NCBI RefSeq assembly: GCF_001659605.2
Contig: NC_035167.2
Location: forward strand, 5,953,734-6,017,733
Direction: 5' to 3'
Origin: Manihot esculenta
Lineage: Eukaryota; Streptophyta; Magnoliopsida; Malpighiales; Euphorbiaceae
Length of the DNA: 64,000 bases
In this document: piece by piece, positions 57,207 to 64,000 of the stretch
How positions within the stretch are numbered: the stretch's first letter is position 1
Layout: every line of letters begins with the position of its first letter
Notes under the pieces: generated by a model
The model's input: the letters and a program-made list of their open reading frames with translations, nothing else
Database searches by the model: none
Told to the model about the DNA's origin: nothing
Made by a program: the position numbers and the translations under genes

Positions 57207-58002
57207 TTATGTCAATGAGAAGATAATTGCACAGAAAATAATAACCATAATTACACTCAACTGGAGCAAATTTCCTATAGAGCATCAATCACGTCAATTT
57301 TTTAGGCATAAGAGTGTAGAAGGCACTGAATTTAGATACATAACAAAATTAAATAAACACAAGATTGAAAAGGGTCATTCAGCTAAATAGAAATGATTCC
57401 AGAGGTCTGAAAAACTGGATCACTGAAACAAATCATACTAAAAAATTTGACTTCTCTCAATTTCTCTATGTTTAGCAAGCACAAGCCTATTTTGTGCCAT
57501 TGATACACCTTGATGTTAGTAATAACTAATATGGCAGCATATTTTTCATACTCTAAACATGTCATATGAACGTGGAAATAAAGACCATGCCAATGTCATT
57601 CTGAAGTCATTTTTCTATCTAAATCTCTGTGGGTGCATGTGAATGTCAGCCAACTGACTTAAGAGATAATTGCATTGCACTGCACTCCATGTAGGAATCA
57701 AAAAAAGAAAAACCATCTCTCTCCCTATCCATTTCAGTACAGCATTGCATTTGATTTACCAAGAAAATCCCATTAGCAACTCAACTTATTATCAGTTGCA
57801 ACATAATAAAGCATAGATTTTTTGAGCTCCAGTGACAGGCTTAAAAGAACATGCACACCATATATTAACAGCTGACAATAGAAAAATTGAACTGTAGTTT
57901 TTTACTTCTAATACAACCATTCAGGCTCTTGCATCTCACCTCATCTGCAATCATTGCAATGAGTGCAGAGTTGCTAGTTGGGATTGGAGCTCTGTTAGCC
58001 AT
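54553..58002 (-). CDS. VHA-F: V-type proton ATPase subunit F, four coding exons
   Basis: Exons on the minus strand: 58002-57940, 57016-56935, 55978-55896 and 54717-54553 (63, 82, 83 and 165 bases). They join in frame with GT-AG borders at every intron to give 130 residues, the usual size for this subunit. Visible parts are MANRAPIPTSNSALIAMIAD, GFLLAGVGNVDLRRKTNYLL, TTVKQIEDAFKDFTTREDIA, VLISQYVANMIRFLVDSYNK and the C-terminal RVKHLFATESVASGRR. Subunit F is part of the V1 central stalk and couples ATP hydrolysis to proton pumping into vacuole and endomembranes. The introns are 923, 956 and 1178 bases. A 1.4 kb leader intron (58020-59405) is also likely. No defect is seen. Confidence 0.96.
57143..57204. 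repeat. CATA/TA microsatellite in VHA-F intron 1
   Basis: CATACATACATACA followed by (TA)12 or so, within the intron between the first two coding exons. Probably polymorphic in length. Confidence 0.85.
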
Positions 58003-59610
58003 TTATGATGAAGATGAAACTGCACATAGGGAAACAAGGCTTCAAATATTAAGTATCCAAATCTCAAATGGAGGCATGAATGGATGACTTCACAAGATCC
58101 ATTTATCATATTCCAAGTAAAGAATATTAAGCAATTTGTAACAAGCTTGCCTTCCCTCTGTGATCATCAAACAGCAATCAGTTTATAACTTCCACTTCAT
58201 TAAAGACCTCTAAACAACTTCTTCTCAAAATAAATAAATAAAATTGATCCATCAAATATCTAACTTATAGTGAGCTTATGCTAAAATTGATATGTGCTGA
58301 ATTTTTCCGCATGAAAAGTGATAGAGTCAAATGCTAAATTAGAGTTTGAGAAGAAAGGAAAAGAGATTAAAGTCCAGATATAAGAAGAAAGTAAGTAATT
58401 AAAGAGAATCGTTCTCTCAAAGCAAGCTACTCCAAATTGAGTATCCCCAATTTGAAGGGTCAAAAAATAGAATCCACAAAGCATATGAATTTCTTATCTC
58501 TATATACGTCCCCAGAGGCACTGTGATTTGGTGAACAGAGAATTGTTAATTGGATAAATTAGCCTCAGTAATAATATAATGTAGATGATTTGGAATCACT
58601 TTAGGCGTTAATGTTTAAACCAAGCCCACACTGTTCAAAGTGCCTGTAATAGCTCATAGCAATCCAACTATGAAGTATGAATACCACAAAAAGGAAGAAC
58701 ATTTAAATTTCTGATAGAAAAGAAAGCAAATTCACGCCAGTCAATTGGCTCATATAAAGGCAGGTAATATAAAAAATATATGAAAAATCTAGAACCAGCT
58801 TGAAAGTAAAGATAATAATTTCCAGAAGTAGCTTCAGAACAACAAACTTACATGCTTCCCTAGTTCAAAAACAATCCCCACTAATATATTTTAAACCACC
58901 AAAATTTAGCACTTGTTGAGCTGATCCAATGGTTACTTTAACAATCTATAGTAAAATAAGCTAAACCTAAAATTATAAATTCAATGCAGAAACTCCTCAT
59001 TCTACCACATAAACAAATAAAATTCAGGTACTTGTTAAAATAATAGGACCTATGAGCTAGAAGAAATACAGAAACAAATACGTTTTGAATAAATTCATGT
59101 TATCTACGAAACGGATTGAATTCAACTATTTCCAATGGACGGAAAGTCCGATATCTACTCCGGCAAGAATACGATCAGAGAGATCAGAGGAGGGAGAAGT
59201 TAAAAAAAATATAAAATTGGAAATTCAAGAGACATATAGTGGAAAACACATATAAATCCAATCAATTCTGTCTTTCATCTAAATACAAATCGAAATCAAA
59301 AGCAAAGAAGATACCAAAGAGTACAGGAAAAAATCGAAATCAGAGGTTAGATCACAAAGAAAATAACAAAGCGTACTGCAGGAATCTCAATTTGATTGAA
59401 GTTACCTTCGATCGTCAGCAAGGTACTGTGATCAGATAACGCAGAACAGAACTGGTATCTTTTCCAGTTGAGGAACGCAGAGCGAGAGGAAGAGAAAGAG
59501 AATTTGGGCTATTTTCGATTTATTTTTCTTTCCCAAGTTTGTACTTCTTTTTTTTTTTTCATTTTTTTTGAAAAATCAATTTTAATTGGGCTCAGCCCAG
59601 CCCGGTCCAG
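58003..59610 (-). promoter_or_regulatory. VHA-F 5' leader, leader intron and promoter
   Basis: The leader part 58003-58019 is preceded by a good acceptor (TATGTGCAG). A matching donor GATCGAAG|GTAAC lies at 59405/59406, downstream of a CT-rich leader (TTCTCTTTCTCTTCCTCTCG, about 59470-59510). Above it, GGGCTCAGCCCAGCCC (59588-59603) contains site II-type TGGGCT/TGGGCC words, common in promoters of constitutively expressed plant genes. No clear TATA box is seen. A CT-rich leader with long leader intron is typical of strong housekeeping genes. Confidence 0.6.
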
Positions 59611-59739
59611 CGTCTCATCTTAGTCTTCATGCGTACGGACCAAAAATTTTTTTTTTATCTTTAATGAAAAATAAATTAATCTTTGAAATATATTTTTTTT
59701 AGTAAAATAGTTTTTTTTTTCCGACAATCAAACAAATTT

Positions 59740-61080
59740 GCATAACAAAACAGAAAAATGCAATAGAGTTAGTAATAACTACTTTTAAGGAAAAGACAAA
59801 CTACACGACATCCAATCCTGTAGTAACTATTTTTTAAAATAAAATTTTGCTACGATATTAGTCTAAGAATTAACTTACTGTGATATGCACTTATAAGAAA
59901 TTCTTTGTAGACGTGAACTAATTGTTAAGATAGATGTCACTGATATTCTAATATCTCACTATATAGAACTCAATGATTTTTAGAGAGCGTCAAATAAAAC
60001 TGCAAAATCAATTTCACATTCCAAAGAGAGGAAGCTCGTAGAAAATGCCAATTGAACCCCTTCTAATAAATCATATACTTCTCATGCAGTAACTCGGTTA
60101 TTAATATCATTGCACTATTAGCAATAATTGTAACAATAATCACAGTCGAAAACTGATTCTTCCATACGATATCACGCTTAAAAGATCTCGGAGGAGGAAG
60201 ACATCAATTAGCACATGTAGGGGACTGAAGATGCATAGAAAGAGAAAGAATAACAAAAACACCATTTTTACTGTCGATGCTAGAAATAAGGAGAAATACG
60301 ACACGAAACTAATATAGGATTAAGAACCACTTTATAAAAAAAAAACACCTATTACGCTCCTTTCAAATATTCTACAGGGTAAGCATTGCGAGAGTCAAAA
60401 ATAAAAATCGATTAGTATCCTTCTTGGAACTTGATAATATAGCTTCCCACCATTAAAAAAAAACTTGGAAAACTAACAAAAGTATGTTTACACGCACAAG
60501 AGCTAGTAAATAAAATCAATTGAGCAAAATGATACTAAAAAAATATATGTTCTAAGGTCTCAGGTGCATATTGATAAATTGGGCATATAAGATTTTACAT
60601 ACTGCCTCTCTTAATCAAATTAGTCAAAATCAGTAAAGTATTATGAAGTGATCGATGAATAAAGAACTTTAATTTCGGTGCAACTTGAAGGGACCAAACA
60701 CTTTTTCACATTTCTAATGGAGGAGAAACAAAAGATGGATGAGAACCCAACTCTCTGTCATGTAGGCAATGCATCAAAAAATGATAATTAGAGCGCATAC
60801 TGTACTGGTTGTCTCTCGTATAGATCAAACTAATGAATTAGATATACCAAGAGAAGGCGATCATTCAAATCTACCACTATACACATATCGGTCAGGCTGT
60901 GAGTGAGTTTAGATAATAAAAAATTTGGCGCCTGAAGCACACATGGATCATACCAAATATGAGCACCATGACCATCCCCAATGTTTATGCGAGCCCCATC
61001 TATAGCACTTTCCTTCATGCTAAAAGACTTTGCCATATCCATGAGCTGTATCATTTGTGCTCTACTTTCCAAAAGAAAAA
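59740..61080 (-). mobile_element. LINE remnant (3' part, minus strand)
   Basis: On the minus strand from 61072: WYDPCVLQAPNFLLSKLTHS preceded by GARINIGDG, the junction between RT and the zinc-binding RVT domain of plant LINEs. Then a zinc-binding-like section with IHRSLHNTLLILTNLIKRG and QYAPETLEHIFF (about 60500-60680), broken by stops and frameshifts, and a trailing RNase H-like region. RT core and ORF1 are missing. The right (3') end near 59740 is not sharply defined. Confidence 0.65.
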
Positions 61081-61640
61081 AGTTGGAAAATAGAGGCCTC
61101 TCAAAATCTTAACCCATAAACTAGACTAATGCCGAAGAAGTCACTAACATTGTTTCACTATGCAGGTTAAATTGAAATTCTCAAAGTATCTAAAATCCAA
61201 CCTTCCATCAAATTTTGAAATACAAGAGCGCTGCCAGCTTAATCCATCTAATTTTTATTCACTATTAATATGTTAATACATTTCAACTTTTATAATGATT
61301 TAGTCCTTTAACTTTATATTTATAATAATTTTTAATACATTTCAACTTTTATAATGATTTAGTCCTTTAACTTTATATTTATAATAATTTTTTTCTCAAA
61401 TTTAAATTAGCTACTTCAGCTTAATATTGATCAACGATAAATTTTGTTTAAATAATTACTTTGCTACACATAATCTAAATATATATTAAGTTATTTCTTC
61501 TTATAAATAAATGGACTAAGAGTTTTGTTATATTTTAGGCTCATTTTAACTACTAAAATTATAACAAAATTTCACATTAGCTCCTAAAATATTTTGGGTA
61601 CAACGCGACCCTGAATTATTTAAAAGTTCATAGAAGGCAG
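61081..61640. other. Intergenic DNA with a 59-bp tandem duplication
   Basis: TAATACATTTCAACTTTTAT... is present twice in tandem, at 61274-61332 and 61333-61391. No gene is seen. Confidence 0.7.
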
Positions 61641-61737
61641 ATCTAATCCACCAAGGGCAGCCGAGGAAAGTTGTTACAGCCTTGGGAACCCTCCTTCCAG
61701 GAGAGATCAACATCCCAATCGATCCATGAGCCCTCCT

Positions 61738-61892
61738 TCAACTCTACTACCACGAAGACCTCAGCCCAACCTTTTATTGAATCTTTGTACCCTGCAAAGA
61801 TAGATAACCATCTCTCAACTCTATTACCACGAAGGCCTCAGCCCAATCTTTTATTGAATGTTTGTACCCTGCGAAGATAGATAACCATCTTC
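61738..61892. repeat. 78-bp tandem duplication
   Basis: The block from CAACTCTACTACCACGAAG to GATAGATAACCATCT is repeated with a 78-base period (61738 and 61816) with a few substitutions. It lies in the 3' part of the transposon-protein relic. Confidence 0.8.
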
Positions 61893-62454
61893 TCGGGGAG
61901 CAAAGTAACCCGGACTAAACGGAAGAAAGTGGAGAATAGAGCAACAGAAGGGTCAAAACCCCAACATAAGTTGATTGATTCAAAAGAACACATGAAGAGG
62001 ATGAAATTTAGGGATAACATGTGAGGGGTCACTCCAAAGTGACGGAAGACCTCGATAAAGAAGGGAGTGAAAGAAAAGGTTAACCCGAAGTCGCGCTGCT
62101 TGACATAGAAAATCAAGTTGCGACCCTATTGGAGGTCTATCAAACCCATCGGTGGAGGAACAGGGAGGACAATTCTCTCACTGCGAAAAGGAGCCTTAAT
62201 CCTATAAATGGAGTTGTCTATGTATTCGTCGGAGAAAAAATTGGAAAGAGTGGAAAGAGTAACCGTGGACATCAAACTCACAACATCGAGGATTCTAACG
62301 GCGACCATAGGGAGAATGGAGACGTATCTCGGGGGAAAATTTGCAGAGAGGAGGAAAGGCAGATTAAAGGAAGCCGAGCAAGAGGAAGAGTCTAGAGTAA
62401 AACTGAATACGAATTCGAAATGGATAAAGACAAAAAAAAGACGTTTTGATAGGA
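61838..62454 (-). pseudogene. Transposon protein relic (gypsy-type transposase-like domain)
   Basis: Reading the minus strand in one frame gives DEYIDNSIYRIKAPFRSER, then VPPPMGLIDLQ, an in-frame TAG at 62126-62128, and on to FYVKQRDFGLTFSFTPFF, EVFRHFGVTPHMLSLN and FILFMCSFESINLCWGF. This matches the plant domain called putative gypsy-type transposase, seen next to other transposons. The frame runs out at 61838. The CACTA element that starts at 62455 cuts off its upstream part. Confidence 0.6.
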
Positions 62455-62479
62455 CACTACAAAAATCTGTCAAAATAGT

Positions 62480-63180
62480 AACGGATATTAGTAACGGATT
62501 TAAATCTGTTACAAATTTGTAACAGATTAGTAACAGATTTTGTATTCCGTTACTAATTTTTATTATTTAGTAACGGATTAACAAATCCGTTACTTAATAA
62601 AATTATTTATAAATTTAATAACTGATTTTGAAATCCGTTATAAATCCGTTACTAAATTGGATAAAAATTAGTAATGGATCTTAATCTGTTACTAAATTTG
62701 TTATTAAATCGGTTACTAAATAAATAAATTAAATGAATAAAATAGTAACGAATTTAATAACGGAATGTAATTTATTATATAATTAGTAACGGATTTAGTA
62801 ACGGATTAAATCCGTTACTATTTTTTTAACAAAAAATCAACTTTTTATTTTTTGAAATTTCATATTTTCTTTTTAAGTTAGTAATGGAAATAATCTATTA
62901 CTAAATCCGTTATTGATTTGAAAATTAGTAAAATCCGTTACTAAATTTTAGAGAATAAAATATCACGCTTTTATTTTAAAATCCCGCCTTTTTTATTTCT
63001 AATTTAGTAACGGAAAACACCTGTTACTGAATCCGTTCCTAATCTAAAAATTAGTAATGGATTAAGAAATTCGTTACTAAAATTTGGATAATAATATCGC
63101 ATTTTTCTTTTAGTTTGCCAACGTTTTTTTTTAATTTAGTAACGGATTCAATCCGTTACTGAATCCGTTACTAATTCGCG
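62480..63180. repeat. Subterminal repeat array of the CACTA element
   Basis: More than twenty copies of AGTAACGGAT or its complement, in both orientations, many forming short hairpins such as TAACGGATTCAATCCGTTA near 63138-63156. Spacing is irregular. Confidence 0.88.
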
Positions 63181-63189
63181 TATTTATAC

Positions 63190-63840
63190 ACTCACCCATT
63201 TTATCTTCCTTTATTTCATTCACTTTCTTTTTCCTCTTCTCTTCTCATTTCTTCATTTTCCCCTTATCTTATTTTCTTCTCTCATCTCCCTTCATTTCAT
63301 TCATTTCTTCTCTCCTCATTCCTTCACTTTTCCCTTATCTTATTTTCTTCTCTCAATTATTTTCTTCCATTTTCTCTTCAATTTTCTTTTATTTTTAATC
63401 TTCCTTCTATCTCTTAATTTTTGTTTTATTTTCTTTATTTTCTCTCATATTTTTTTCTTTCATTTTCTTCTATTTTCTTTCATTTTCTTCCAATTTTTTT
63501 AATTTTCTCTTCCACGTTCTATCATTTTCTATTCCTTTTTTTTTCATTATTCATTCATTTACTTTCTTTTCTCTCATATATATACTCTAACTTTTTTCTT
63601 TCATTCTTTTCTATATCTTCATTTTCTATTTTTTTTCTTCATCTTTCTCTCATTTTCTTTTCTTTTTTTCTCTTTTTTCTTCCTTTTTTTCTCATTTTCT
63701 TTAATTTCTCCTTTTTCCTTATTTTCTCTTCATTTTTATCATTATTTTCTTTTATTGTCTCTTTTTTCTTATTTTTTCTTTTATATCTCTTTTTTTTTCA
63801 TTCTCTCTCATTTTTTCATTTTTTAGATTTTTCTCATGTA
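63190..63840 (+). repeat. Polypyrimidine tract (TTTTCTTC-rich)
   Basis: About 650 bases of almost pure C/T on the plus strand, built of TTTTCTTTCATTTTC-like words. The open frame in it encodes only Phe/Leu/Ser/Ile/Tyr and is not a gene. Its place just after a TATA-like site suggests an untranslated leader of the CACTA transposase gene. Confidence 0.75.
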
Positions 63841-64000
63841 ATTTTATAAGAATTTTCTTATAAAATTAATAAAATTTAAAATATTAAAGTTAATATTTAA
63901 TGTAAAATACAATGAAAAAATTAATAGTTTACCATAATTAAATTATTATTTAATATAAAATATAATGAAATAAATTAATAATTTAATATAATTTTTTAAA

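Larger units (their letters stand above)
62455..64000 (+). mobile_element. CACTA (En/Spm-type) element, left end (partial, cut by window edge)
   Basis: The terminus CACTACAAAAAT at 62455 has the CACTA signature. It is followed at once by a subterminal array (about 62480-63180) of direct and inverted TAGTAACGGATT/AATCCGTTACTA words, the arrangement used for transposase binding. Beyond it come a TATA-like GTATTTATACAC (63178-63189) and a long pyrimidine-rich leader. The three bases before the terminus are GGA, one half of a possible 3-bp target duplication. No transposase is reached before the window ends. Confidence 0.85.

Noticed and set aside
57887..58087. 66-codon plus-strand frame near the VHA-F first exon
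   Set aside because: Antisense shadow of the VHA-F first coding exon.
63421..63849. 142-codon open frame
   Set aside because: Pure Phe/Leu/Ser/Ile/Tyr low complexity from a C/T-only tract; no domain, no start context.

Overview
The window is nuclear DNA of a flowering plant. Evidence for this: a spliced V-ATPase subunit gene with GT-AG introns and a leader intron, intronless PR-1 genes, an AT-rich background, and the usual plant transposon zoo (Ty3/gypsy, Ty1/copia, LINE, SINE, hAT-like, CACTA, Mutator-like). The general look is that of a eudicot. My impression from the repeats is a Euphorbiaceae-type genome such as cassava or rubber tree, but nothing here proves a species.

Layout. 1-4889: a Ty3/gypsy element on the minus strand, running off the left edge, with a near-intact gag-protease ORF and a 2.3 kb LTR. 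4985-5510: an old decayed relative of that LTR. 5.5-12.3 kb: AT-rich DNA with two hAT-like elements (6595-7119, 8696-9332), a 68-bp tandem repeat (about 7570-7805) and SINEs. 12446-12928: a PR-1 gene on the plus strand. 13.1-14.6 kb: a deleted copia element and a MITE. 15679-24511 and 25224-48163: two copies (A and B) of one segmental duplication. Each holds a gag-only gypsy element (LARD-like), a copia 3' tail and an intact minus-strand PR-1 gene (21244-21735 and 44749-45240). A third, broken PR-1 copy (24522-24859) sits between them. After duplication, copy A gained a deleted LINE (22470-23416). Copy B gained a 133-bp MITE, a 1.4 kb solo LTR (27275-28679) and an 11.7 kb gypsy element (30875-42616), which itself carries a solo LTR of its own family (33010-35422). 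49649-51042: a large hAT-like element. 51967-53472: a long-TIR, Pack-MULE-like element carrying what looks like the 5' coding part of a phage-type (RPOT) organellar RNA polymerase gene. 54.3-59.5 kb: the one clear housekeeping gene, VHA-F (vacuolar H+-ATPase subunit F), four coding exons on the minus strand. 59.7-61.1 kb: a LINE remnant. 61.6-62.45 kb: remnant coding for a transposon protein. 62455-64000: the end of a CACTA element with its subterminal repeat array and pyrimidine-rich leader, running off the right edge.

Functionally the window is a small defence-gene cluster (three intact PR-1 genes plus one relic) that grew by tandem and segmental duplication and was then loaded with transposons, next to an unrelated V-ATPase gene. 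Most insertions have readable target-site duplications, so their order can be worked out. No single new system is claimed. The strongest leads are the datable A/B duplication, the cluster of amino-acid changes in one PR-1 paralogue, the open gene fragment inside a long-TIR element, and the arrays of TTCGGC-N-GCCGAA palindromes just upstream of the TATA box in the gypsy LTRs.
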